From Longispora albida DSM 44784 (GTDB taxonomy: Bacteria; Actinomycetota; Actinomycetes; Mycobacteriales; Micromonosporaceae), in assembly GCF_000379825.1 (NCBI RefSeq), contig NZ_KB903825.1, positions 604,584 through 668,583 on the forward strand: 64,000 nucleotides of DNA, in the 5' to 3' direction. Shown one piece after another: positions 50,871-59,504 of this stretch; positions within the stretch are counted from its first letter, which is position 1, and every line of letters begins with the position of its first letter. A program made the position numbers and the translations under genes. The notes beneath the pieces are model-generated. The model saw only the letters and a program-made list of their open reading frames with translations, had not been told where the DNA came from and searched no databases.

Positions 50871-52330
50871 GCGTCTGCCCTCACCAGCCGGTAGTACGCA
50901 CCGGACAGGGCGACGGCCGTCCACGCCACGAGCACCGCCAACCCGGCCCACGGGCTCAGCGGCATGTACCCGTCCACGGGGGTGTACACGTTCGCGACCT
51001 GCGCGTACTCGACCGCACTCTGCTGGATCGCGAAGGCCGCAGCCGGTGTGACCCGCAGAGCCCAGTCGGCCGCAGCGGTCGGCAGCACCGTCATCGCCAG
51101 CAGGTACGGCAGGATCACGGCCACGACGGCGGCGGTGATCGCCGTAGCGCTCCGGCGCAGCAGCATGCCCAGGGCGAGGCCCAGGACCGCCGTGAGACCC
51201 AGCATCGCGCCCGTGCCCGCGATCAGGCGGAGCTCGGTGGCCACCGGGACAGCCGGGATGAAGACACCGTTGGACTGCAGCACCTCACGCCCGGCGTAGA
51301 CCACGATGGCTCCCGCGACCAGGCCGGCGACGAATCCCGCCGCGCCGGCCACCGCTGCCTTCGCGGCGAGTACCCGGCCACGCCGGGGCTGGGCGGCCAG
51401 GGTGGTGCGGATGAGGCCCCGCCGGTACTCGCCGGACGCGAACAGCACGCCCACCACGACCACGACGATGAGCCCGGCGAACGTGCCGATGAGGGTGGTG
51501 GTGATCGAGGTACCCACCCCGGCCGCGCCGGTCACCGCCGGTGCGATGTCACCCGAGCCGGTCAGCGTCAGCTCCTGGCTACCGGGCTGACCACCGGCCG
51601 GGTCGCCCTGACCGGGCCCGTTTCCTGGGCCGCCGATGTGCTGTTTCGTCCACTGGGTGCCCTGCCAGGCACCGGTCACCGCGAGGTCGGCGAACTCCGC
51701 CGTGGCCTGCGACGGCCCGCCCCTCGCGCCCTTGACGCCGAAGGTGTTGCTGTCCTCCTCCGCGTGCTGCGGAGAGGTGACGAACAAGCCAGCGACCACG
51801 GACCGCCCCAGGTCCGGCAGCTGCACGCGATTCACAACAGTCCACTGTGTACCGTCAGCCGACTCCTCCCCCATGATCGTGCCGCCGGCCCGGGTCAGCC
51901 GCAGCCAGGCCAGCGGGGTCTTCCGCCCGGCCTTGTCGTGCACGAAGTCGTGCTGCATGCGCACGCCCCGGGCACCCGTCACCATCACGGCCGCGTAGCT
52001 CGACCCGGGTTCCGTCGTGTCCTTGACCATCAGCCCGGCCTTCGCCCACGGCACCAGGCCGGGACCGTCGGTCAGCTCACCCGTGAGCGCGGCGACCCGG
52101 ACGGTGATGCTGCCGTCGCCGTCGAGCGTGCGGTACGCGAACGCGAAGCTGTCGCGTACCTCCACGCCGTCCGGGCCGGTCGTCGGCTTGCACTCCGTCG
52201 CCGAGCCGGGCTTGCCGCACGAGCCCTGCATCCCCGGGAACAGTCCGAAGAGGACGATGATCACAGCTGCGGCCGGCAGGGCCAGTGCCCAGGCCGGCAC
52301 CGTACGGAGCTTGGTCCACTCGGCTCTCAT
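50867..52330 (-). CDS. ABC-2 permease with large extracytoplasmic beta-rich insertion
   Basis: A 487-residue protein. After the first helix (WALALPAAAVIIVLFGLFPGM) about 230 residues are inserted. They contain SITVRVAALTG, AKAGLMVKDTTEPGSSYAAVMVTGARGVRMQHDF, WLRLTRAGGTIMGEESADGTQWTVV and a Gly/Pro-rich linker, resembling concanavalin-like carbohydrate-binding or DUF1349-type modules. The remaining helices start at SITTTLIGTFAGLIVVVVVGVLFASGEYRRGLIRTTLAAQPRRGRVL. The insertion probably senses or binds a ligand outside. It overlaps the ATPase gene and the next permease gene by 4 bp each. Confidence 0.85.
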   Translation of the reverse strand: MRAEWTKLRTVPAWALALPAAAVIIVLFGLFPGMQGSCGKPGSATECKPTTGPDGVEVRDSFAFAYRTLDGDGSITVRVAALTGELTDGPGLVPWAKAGLMVKDTTEPGSSYAAVMVTGARGVRMQHDFVHDKAGRKTPLAWLRLTRAGGTIMGEESADGTQWTVVNRVQLPDLGRSVVAGLFVTSPQHAEEDSNTFGVKGARGGPSQATAEFADLAVTGAWQGTQWTKQHIGGPGNGPGQGDPAGGQPGSQELTLTGSGDIAPAVTGAAGVGTSITTTLIGTFAGLIVVVVVGVLFASGEYRRGLIRTTLAAQPRRGRVLAAKAAVAGAAGFVAGLVAGAIVVYAGREVLQSNGVFIPAVPVATELRLIAGTGAMLGLTAVLGLALGMLLRRSATAITAAVVAVILPYLLAMTVLPTAAADWALRVTPAAAFAIQQSAVEYAQVANVYTPVDGYMPLSPWAGLAVLVAWTAVALSGAYYRLVRADA

Positions 52331-53250
52331 CGCGACACCTCCGCCGCGCGGAACTCGACGGCGTCCCGGGTGAGATCCATGTACGCCTGCTCCAGGGTCG
52401 CCCGGTGCGCCGAGACCTCGGCGAACGGTATCCCCCGGGCCGACAGCGCACTCACGATCTGCTCCGCCGTCAGCCCCGTCACCGTCAGCGTGCCGTCCTC
52501 CGCCTCCCTCACCGACGCTCCGGCTCCGGTGAGGACGGCCGCAGCCTCCGGAGAGCTGGTCCGCAGGCTCACCAGGCCGCTGGAGGCCCGGGCGAGCAGG
52601 CCAGCGACGCTGCTGTCCGCGATGACCCTGCCCCGCCCGACGATCACGACATGGTCGGCCGTGCCCTGGAGTTCCCCCATCAGGTGGCTCGACACGAGCA
52701 CCGCCCGGCCCTGCCCGGCCAGCGACCTCAGGAACCCCCGCATCCACACGATGCCCTCCGGGTCCATCCCGTTGAACGGCTCGTCCAGCAGCAGGGCCCA
52801 CGGGTCGCCCAGCAGCGCCGCCGCGATGCCGAGCCGCTGGCGCATGCCCAGGGAGAAGCCTCCGGCCCGCCGCCGGGCCACAGCACTCAGGCCCGCCTGC
52901 TCCAGTACCTCCTCGACGCGGTTCCGGCCGAGTCCCTGCGAGTGGGCCAGCCAGAGCAGGTGGTCGCGTGCCGTCCGGCTCGGCTGGAGCGCTCCGGCGT
53001 CCAGCAGGGAACCGACGTGGGTGAGGGGGCGCTTCAGGCTCCGGTACGGCACGCCGCCGACCAGCGCCGTTCCCGACTCGGCCCGGTCGAGCCCGAGGAT
53101 CACCCGCATGGTCGTCGACTTGCCGGCCCCGTTCGGCCCGACGAACCCGGTGATCCGCCCGCTGTGGACCCCGAACGTCATGCCGTCCAGCGCGAGGTGG
53201 CCGCCGAACCGTTTCCGCAGCCCGTTCACCTCGATCATCTTGTCTGTCAT
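52327..53250 (-). CDS. ABC transporter ATP-binding protein
   Basis: A 307-residue ATPase. Walker A is GPNGAGKS, the signature FSLGMRQRLG, Walker B LLLDEPFNGMDPEG and the H-loop VLVSSHLMGE. It belongs to the DrrA/BcrA-like exporter group with a C-terminal extension. First gene of an operon with two ABC-2 permeases, and divergent from a two-component system that presumably regulates it. Confidence 0.9.
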   Translation of the reverse strand: MTDKMIEVNGLRKRFGGHLALDGMTFGVHSGRITGFVGPNGAGKSTTMRVILGLDRAESGTALVGGVPYRSLKRPLTHVGSLLDAGALQPSRTARDHLLWLAHSQGLGRNRVEEVLEQAGLSAVARRRAGGFSLGMRQRLGIAAALLGDPWALLLDEPFNGMDPEGIVWMRGFLRSLAGQGRAVLVSSHLMGELQGTADHVVIVGRGRVIADSSVAGLLARASSGLVSLRTSSPEAAAVLTGAGASVREAEDGTLTVTGLTAEQIVSALSARGIPFAEVSAHRATLEQAYMDLTRDAVEFRAAEVSR

Positions 53251-53337
53251 GACTGACGTTTCTACGGAGCCGCCGGTGTCAGCACGGTGCCCGTGATTGA
53301 CACCCTGCTGTCACCTGCGGCCTGGCATCGTTGGATC

Positions 53338-54000
53338 ATGCGCGTACTGGTGGTCGAAGACCTCGAGATCCTGGCCCGGACCATCGGCACCGGCCTGCGC
53401 CGCGAGGGCATGGCCGTCGACATCGCGCTGGACGGCGCCGAGGCGCTCGACCGCCTGCACGTGACGCGGTACGACGTCGTCGTGCTCGACCGTGACCTGC
53501 CGGTCGTCCACGGCGACGAGGTGTGCCGCCGGATCGTCGCCGGCCACTCGGCCAGCCGCGTCCTGATGCTCACCGCGTCGGGGGCTGTCCGGCAGCGGGT
53601 GGAAGGACTCGGTCTCGGTGCCGACGACTACCTCCCCAAACCCTTCGACTTCGACGAGCTGGTCGCCCGCGTCCGGGCACTGGGCCGCCGGAGCGCGCCG
53701 TCCACCCCGCCCGTCCTCGGGTACGCCGGCGTGACTCTCGACCCCAGCCGCCGCACGGCCACCCGCGAGGGCCTCCGGCTCGACCTCAGCCCGAAGGAGT
53801 TCGCCGTCCTGGAGCACCTGCTCGCCGCCGCCGGCCGGCCAGCGTCCGCCGAGGAGCTGCTGGAACGCGTGTGGGACGAGGCCGCCGACCCCTTCACGAC
53901 CACCGTGAAGACCACGGTGCGCCGACTGCGCGCCAAGCTCGGCGAGCCGCCGATCATCCACACTGTCCGCGAGGCCGGGTACCGGATCGGCACTTCGTGA
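53338..54000 (+). CDS. OmpR-family response regulator
   Basis: A 220-residue protein. The receiver has acidic residues in VVEDLE, phospho-acceptor Asp51 in VVVLDRDLP, and Lys in YLPKPF. A winged-helix DNA-binding domain follows (LDLSPKEFAVLEHLLAAAGRPASAEELLERVWDEAADPFTTTVKTTVRRLRAKLG). The start at 53338 gives the canonical MRVLVVED. It is coupled to the kinase gene (TGATG). Confidence 0.9.
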   Translation: MRVLVVEDLEILARTIGTGLRREGMAVDIALDGAEALDRLHVTRYDVVVLDRDLPVVHGDEVCRRIVAGHSASRVLMLTASGAVRQRVEGLGLGADDYLPKPFDFDELVARVRALGRRSAPSTPPVLGYAGVTLDPSRRTATREGLRLDLSPKEFAVLEHLLAAAGRPASAEELLERVWDEAADPFTTTVKTTVRRLRAKLGEPPIIHTVREAGYRIGTS

Positions 54001-55061
54001 TGCGCCAGCTGTCCCTCCGCGCGCAGCTGACCCTGTTCTACGCGGTGCCGTTCCTCCTGTCGGGTACCGTCCTCCTGCTGTTCCCGATTCTCGGCTCCAG
54101 CTCGACGCGGCCCGTGGACAGTTCGCAGGTCCCGCCGCCCGAGGCCTCCGTCCAGGACTCCGGCCTCGCCAGCCTGCTCGTCTTCTCCGCCATCGGGCTG
54201 ATCCTGATGACCGCGATCTCGGTCGCGCTCGGCTGGGTGATCGCCGGCCGTTTCCTCCGGCCCCTGCGCACGATCACCGCCACGGCCCGCGACATCTCGG
54301 CGAGCAACCTGCACCGGCGGCTGGCCATCGGCGGCCGGGACGAGTTCGCCGACCTCGGCGCGACCCTCGACGCCCTGTTCGCCCGGCTCGAAGCCTCCTT
54401 CGAGGCCCAGCGCCGCTTCGTGGCCAACGCCTCCCACGAACTCCGCAGCCCGCTGACGGCGGAGCGCGCCCTGCTCCAGGTAACCCTGTCCGATCCTGAC
54501 GCCACAGCCGAGGGCCTGCGCGGCATCTGCCAGGAACTTCTCACCCTCAACGCTGGTCAGGAACGCCTGATCGCCGCCCTGCTCACCCTCGCCACCAGCG
54601 AACAGGGCGTCGAGCAGCGGATCCCCTGCGACCTCGCGGAGATCACCCGTTCCGCGCTCGGTGCGCAGCCCGGCCTCGGCGATCTCGACGTCGCCGTGTC
54701 ACTACGGCCAGCACCCGTCGCCGGAGACCCGCACCTGCTCGAAAGCCTGACCGGCAACCTCATCGGGAACGCCGTGCGCCACAACGTCCCCGGCGGCACG
54801 ATCGACGTGTCAGCTTCCACAGTGGACGGCCGGGCCAGCCTCACCGTCGTCAACAGCGGCCCGGTCATCCCGCCGGAGCGGCTCGCCGAGCTGTTCCAGC
54901 CCTTCCAGCGGCTCGGCGGCCGGCGCCACGACGGCGGCCACGGGCTCGGCCTGGCCATCGTCCGGGCGATCGCTGACGCGCACGGCGCGCAGCTGGTCCC
55001 CTACGCCCGGCCAGAGGGCGGGCTCCAGATCCAGATCCTCTTCCCGCAGCCTTTGCGGTAG
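54000..55061 (+). CDS. Sensor histidine kinase
   Basis: A 353-residue membrane kinase. Two helices (about 11-32 and 55-83) flank a short extracytoplasmic loop of about 25 residues. A HAMP domain, the H box RRFVANASHELRSPL (His146), N box GNLIGNAVRHN and G boxes HDGGHGLGLAIVRAIADAHG follow. The tiny sensor loop suggests it senses the membrane or the neighbouring ABC exporter rather than a bulky ligand, as in exporter-linked resistance systems. Confidence 0.9.
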   Translation: MRQLSLRAQLTLFYAVPFLLSGTVLLLFPILGSSSTRPVDSSQVPPPEASVQDSGLASLLVFSAIGLILMTAISVALGWVIAGRFLRPLRTITATARDISASNLHRRLAIGGRDEFADLGATLDALFARLEASFEAQRRFVANASHELRSPLTAERALLQVTLSDPDATAEGLRGICQELLTLNAGQERLIAALLTLATSEQGVEQRIPCDLAEITRSALGAQPGLGDLDVAVSLRPAPVAGDPHLLESLTGNLIGNAVRHNVPGGTIDVSASTVDGRASLTVVNSGPVIPPERLAELFQPFQRLGGRRHDGGHGLGLAIVRAIADAHGAQLVPYARPEGGLQIQILFPQPLR

Positions 55062-55066
55062 GACCC

Positions 55067-55840
55067 CTATCCGCGTAGCGGGGCGTTACAGGCGGCCATG
55101 AGCCCCCGGCGGCAGGCCGTCCGGAGTGGACGGAGCAGCTCGGAACGCTGGTGCGCCTCGTGGGCCGTGACCGCGCCACCCGGGGCCGAGTGGTCGGCGA
55201 GCGCGAGGACACGGTCGAGCATCGCCGCCCGCGCGTACAGCCGCCTCGCTCGCGGGTCGTAGCCGGGCGGCAGGTCGGCACCGGCCCCCGGGCGGCGCAG
55301 GTCGGCGAGCGCCCCGGCCAGCTCCGGCTGCCAGCGGGCCACGTCGAGCCTGCTCATCGCGTCCGCGCACTGGCCCAGCTCCCTGGCCAGCTCCAGCTCG
55401 GCCTCGCCGGGCGCGATGTACTCCCCCGGCATGGCCTGCACCGGATACGCCCGCCAGCGGACCGAGTGCCACACGTCGCCGGAGCCGGACATGTGCTCGC
55501 AGGTCTCCGGTACGAGACCGAGCGACCCGGCGATCACGCCCTCGCCGGCGTGCAGGGCTGCCCCGGTGAACGCCCCGGGGCCTGGCAGGCCGCGCGGGTC
55601 GCCGGGAGCCGGCACGACGAGGCGGATCTCGTCGGCGGCCACTTTGGACAGTGCGATCAGCGCCGAGCCAAGCGGGACCTCCCACACCTCCCCCGGCAGG
55701 TCGGCGAACAGGTGCTCCTCGCCTTCGGTGACGGCCGGGGCGACCTCGTCGAAGGGGACATAACCGGCACGCCAGGCCCGGGCCCAGGCCACGAAGCGGG
55801 CGGCGAGCCGGGTGCTCACCCGGCCGTGGACGGCGGTCAT
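55067..55840 (-). CDS. Conserved-looking protein of unknown function
   Basis: A 257-residue cytoplasmic protein. Visible text includes VSTRLAARFVAWARAWRAGYVPFDEVAPAV, HLFADLPGEVWEVPLGSALIALSKV, and a His-rich end ADHSAPGGAVTAHEAHQRSELL. No motif or membrane segment lets me assign a family. Codon use is typical. It is on the strand opposite the kinase gene, with convergent ends 6 bp apart. Confidence 0.7.
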   Translation of the reverse strand: MTAVHGRVSTRLAARFVAWARAWRAGYVPFDEVAPAVTEGEEHLFADLPGEVWEVPLGSALIALSKVAADEIRLVVPAPGDPRGLPGPGAFTGAALHAGEGVIAGSLGLVPETCEHMSGSGDVWHSVRWRAYPVQAMPGEYIAPGEAELELARELGQCADAMSRLDVARWQPELAGALADLRRPGAGADLPPGYDPRARRLYARAAMLDRVLALADHSAPGGAVTAHEAHQRSELLRPLRTACRRGLMAACNAPLRG

Positions 55841-55904
55841 GACCCGATTATCGGACAGACGGCCGAATAGGTCACCCCCGCGACCATGCGGATGATGTTC
55901 GTCA

Positions 55905-56906
55905 TCAGCGGCGCTTCGGCGGGGCGGGGCAGCAGCCGGGCGCGCACTTGTCCCAGGTGGGCACCTCGCCCAGCGCGCGGCGGGGCGCGCCGGACCGGCG
56001 CTCGCCGACCAGCTCGACGATCATGTCGATGAACCGGGGGTCCGTGCTGGGTGTGGCGGCCCTGGCGAAGGCCATGCCCAGCTTCTCCGCCGTGGCCGAG
56101 GCCTCGTGGTCGAGGTCCCAGACGACCTCCAGGTGATCGGAGATGAACCCGATCGGCGAGACCACGACCGCGTTGACGCCCTGCTTGTGCAGGTCGGCGA
56201 GGTGGTCGTTGATGTCGGGCTCCAGCCACGCGATGTTCGGCGGGCCGGACCTCGACTGCCAGACCAGGTCCCACTCCAGCCCGGCGCGCTCGGCCACCAG
56301 CCGGGCCGTCTCCCGCAGCTGCGTCACGTACCGGCCGCCGTTGCGGACCGGGCCCGCCGTGTCGGCGAGGGACACCGGGATGCTGTGCGCGGTGAACACC
56401 AGCCGGGGCTGCTCGCCCTCCGGCAGGGTCGCCACAGCCGCCTTGATCGCGTCGGCCTGCGGCTCGACGAAGCCGGGGTGGTCGTGGAAGTGCCGGAGCT
56501 TGTCGATCTCCGGTGCGCGCTCCCCGAGGGCCGCGCGGGCCGCCGCGATGTCGTCCAGGTACTGCCTGCACGAGGAGTAGGAGCCGTACGGGCTGGTCAC
56601 CAGGGCCACCGCCCGGCGCACGCCCGCGTCACGCATGTCGCGGAGCGCGTCGACGAGATACGGCCGCCAGTTCCGGTTGCCCCAGTAGATCGGCAGGTCG
56701 ATCCGGTCGCGCAGGGCCGCCATCAGCGCACGGCATTGGTCGTTGATCGGGGACACCCCGCCGAAGTGGCGGTAGTGCTCGGCGACCTCGGCCAGCCGCT
56801 CGGGCGGCACGCCCCGGCCCCTGGTCACGTTCGCGAGGAACGGCGCCACGTCATCTGGCCCTTCGGGGCCGCCGAAGGAGACGAGGAGAAAGGCGTCGTA
56901 AGTCAC
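55905..56906 (-). CDS. hemH: Ferrochelatase (coproporphyrin type in actinobacteria)
   Basis: A 333-residue enzyme that inserts Fe2+ into (copro)porphyrin in heme synthesis. Family motifs are LLVSFGGPEGPDDVAPFLANVTRGRGVP at the N-terminus, LVTSPYGSYSSCRQY, LVFTAHSIPVS (catalytic His) and VVSPIGFISDHLEVVWDLD with the conserved Glu. The C-terminal Cys cluster TWDKCAPGCCP could hold the [2Fe-2S] cluster known in actinobacterial enzymes, together with an upstream Cys. It lies downstream of inhA on the same strand, as in mycobacteria. Confidence 0.93.
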   Translation of the reverse strand: MTYDAFLLVSFGGPEGPDDVAPFLANVTRGRGVPPERLAEVAEHYRHFGGVSPINDQCRALMAALRDRIDLPIYWGNRNWRPYLVDALRDMRDAGVRRAVALVTSPYGSYSSCRQYLDDIAAARAALGERAPEIDKLRHFHDHPGFVEPQADAIKAAVATLPEGEQPRLVFTAHSIPVSLADTAGPVRNGGRYVTQLRETARLVAERAGLEWDLVWQSRSGPPNIAWLEPDINDHLADLHKQGVNAVVVSPIGFISDHLEVVWDLDHEASATAEKLGMAFARAATPSTDPRFIDMIVELVGERRSGAPRRALGEVPTWDKCAPGCCPAPPKRR

Positions 56907-56971
56907 TCCGACATCCTGTCCGATCCTGGGGATCTTCGCACCACTGGTGATCCGGTGTTTTTTCTGGTATC

Positions 56972-57000
56972 GGTACCCGCCGGCCCCCGTGGGCGGTACC
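56972..57000. repeat. Hairpin between inhA and hemH
   Basis: GGTACCCGCC (56972-56981) and GGGCGGTACC (56991-57000) are perfect 10-bp arms, and GGGCC-ATCA-GGCCC follows. On the minus strand it is followed by an A run rather than T, so it is not a classical terminator for inhA; it may be an RNA-processing or attenuation site. Confidence 0.45.
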
Positions 57001-57031
57001 CGAGGGCCATCAGGCCCCCGGGTGCCCCAGA

Positions 57032-57802
57032 TTACGCGCCGACCGCGTGGAAACCGCCGTCGACGTGCACGATCTCACCCGTCGTCGCCGGGAACCAGTC
57101 GGACAGCAGCGCGCAGATCGTCCGGGCGGTCGGCTCGTTGTCGGTGAGGTCCCAGCCGAGCGGGGCCCGCTCCACCCACGACTGCTCGAAGGCCTCGAAG
57201 CCCGGGATGGACTTGGCGGCCATCGTGCGCAGCGGGCCGGCGCTGACCAGGTTGCTCCGGATGCCCTTCGCGCCGAGGTAGCGGGCCAGGTAGCGGGAGG
57301 TGGACTCCAGCCCGGCCTTCGCGACGCCCATCCAGTCGTAGACCGGCCACGCGGTGCTGGCGTCGAAGGTGAGGCCGACGATCGAGCCGCCCGGCTTCAT
57401 CATCGGCTCGCAGGCGACGGCGAGGGCCTTGTAGGAGTACGTCGAGACGTGCAGCGCTGTCGCCACGTCCTCCCACGGGGCGGTGAGGAAGCCGCCGCCC
57501 AGCGCGCTCTGCGGGCCGAAGGCGATGGCGTGCAGCACGCCGTCGAGGCCGTCGACCTGCTCGCGGACCCGGCTCTCCAGGGATGCCAGGTGCTCGGGGT
57601 TGGTGACGTCCAGCTCGATGACCTGGCCGACCGGCTTGGGCAGCCGCTTGACGATCCGCTCGACGAGCGACATCCGGCCGAAGCCGGTGATGACCACCTC
57701 TGCGCCCTCCTCCTGGGCCAGCTTGGCCGCGGAGAAGGCGATCGAGTTGTCGGTGATGATGCCGGTGACGAGGATCCGCTTACCGGCGAGAAGTCCAGAC
57801 AT
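57032..57802 (-). CDS. inhA: Enoyl-[acyl-carrier-protein] reductase (NADH), InhA/FabI type
   Basis: A 256-residue short-chain reductase catalysing the last step of FAS-II elongation. The FabI-type cofactor start is KRILVTGIITDNSIAFSAAKLAQEEGAEV; the active site is YDWMGVAKAGLESTSRYLARYLG (Tyr, Met, Lys). VDGGFHAVGA ends the protein. The start at 57802 (MSGLLAGKRILV) is 14 bp after the fabG stop. Order fabG-inhA-hemH is the mycobacterial one. Confidence 0.92.
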   Translation of the reverse strand: MSGLLAGKRILVTGIITDNSIAFSAAKLAQEEGAEVVITGFGRMSLVERIVKRLPKPVGQVIELDVTNPEHLASLESRVREQVDGLDGVLHAIAFGPQSALGGGFLTAPWEDVATALHVSTYSYKALAVACEPMMKPGGSIVGLTFDASTAWPVYDWMGVAKAGLESTSRYLARYLGAKGIRSNLVSAGPLRTMAAKSIPGFEAFEQSWVERAPLGWDLTDNEPTARTICALLSDWFPATTGEIVHVDGGFHAVGA

Positions 57803-57816
57803 TTGTGTACCTATCC

Positions 57817-58876
<1,060 letters not shown>

Positions 58877-58963
58877 ATGCTCCGTTTCCTGCCCCGCCTG
58901 GGTTTCGCACTGGCCGCCGCGTGGGTGGCCGTCCTGTTCATCCTCGTCGACCACTCGAAGTAG
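58877..58963 (+). CDS. 28-residue single-helix membrane peptide
   Basis: ATG at 58877, preceded by CTGGAAGGTCG, encodes a 28-residue peptide. It has a basic start (MLRFLPRLG), a hydrophobic helix (FALAAAWVAVLFILV) and the end DHSK. All third positions but a few are G/C. It is too short for routine gene calling. No homologue is known to me; a membrane regulator role is only a guess. Confidence 0.5.
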   Translation: MLRFLPRLGFALAAAWVAVLFILVDHSK

Positions 58964-58994
58964 ACGGCCAGCCCTCACGGACAGTGATCGTTCC

Positions 58995-59504
58995 CTAGCC
59001 CCGGGCGGCCCAGACCAGCCGCCCAGCCGCGAGCGCCGTGCCGAGCACGACGACCGCTCCGGCGAGGGCCGCCAGGCCGTACCCCTTGCTCTGCGTCACC
59101 GGTTTCGCAACTGGGTACGCGACCGGGTTCAGGTCCGACGCGCACACGGCCGGCCGGTCGAAGCCCTGTGGGACGACGCAGGCCACGACGTCCACTCTCG
59201 ACGGTGGCCTGCCGGGCACGGTGACGAGAAGTTCCCCGCCCCACGCGCCGCCCGCCGGTACCGTCACGGCCTTCCAGTCCGGGGCCGGCCGCCCGGCCAC
59301 CGTCGCCTGGACGGTCATGCCGGGCAGCTCGGCCTGCTCGTAGCTGTGGACGACGATCCGGTACGTGTGGCGGGCGCCGGGTGCCGTGCCCGGCTGGCCG
59401 TCACTGACCTCGATGGACACCCGGGGCAGCTCTGGTTCGGCTGCCGCCGGGGTCGCGAGGCCGAGCACTCCGAGCGCCGCGAGGGCGCTGATACGGGCGA
59501 TCAT
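58995..59504 (-). CDS. Secreted, C-terminally anchored small protein
   Basis: A 169-residue protein. The signal peptide is MIARISALAALGVLGLATPAAAEP, an immunoglobulin-like extracellular part follows (YRIVVHSYEQAELPGMTVQATVAG, two Cys), and one C-terminal helix (GLAALAGAVVVLGTALAAGRLVW). There is no sortase motif. GGAGGAAG precedes the ATG, which overlaps the stop of the giant surface protein (ATGA). It is probably a membrane-bound partner of that protein. Confidence 0.78.
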   Translation of the reverse strand: MIARISALAALGVLGLATPAAAEPELPRVSIEVSDGQPGTAPGARHTYRIVVHSYEQAELPGMTVQATVAGRPAPDWKAVTVPAGGAWGGELLVTVPGRPPSRVDVVACVVPQGFDRPAVCASDLNPVAYPVAKPVTQSKGYGLAALAGAVVVLGTALAAGRLVWAARG

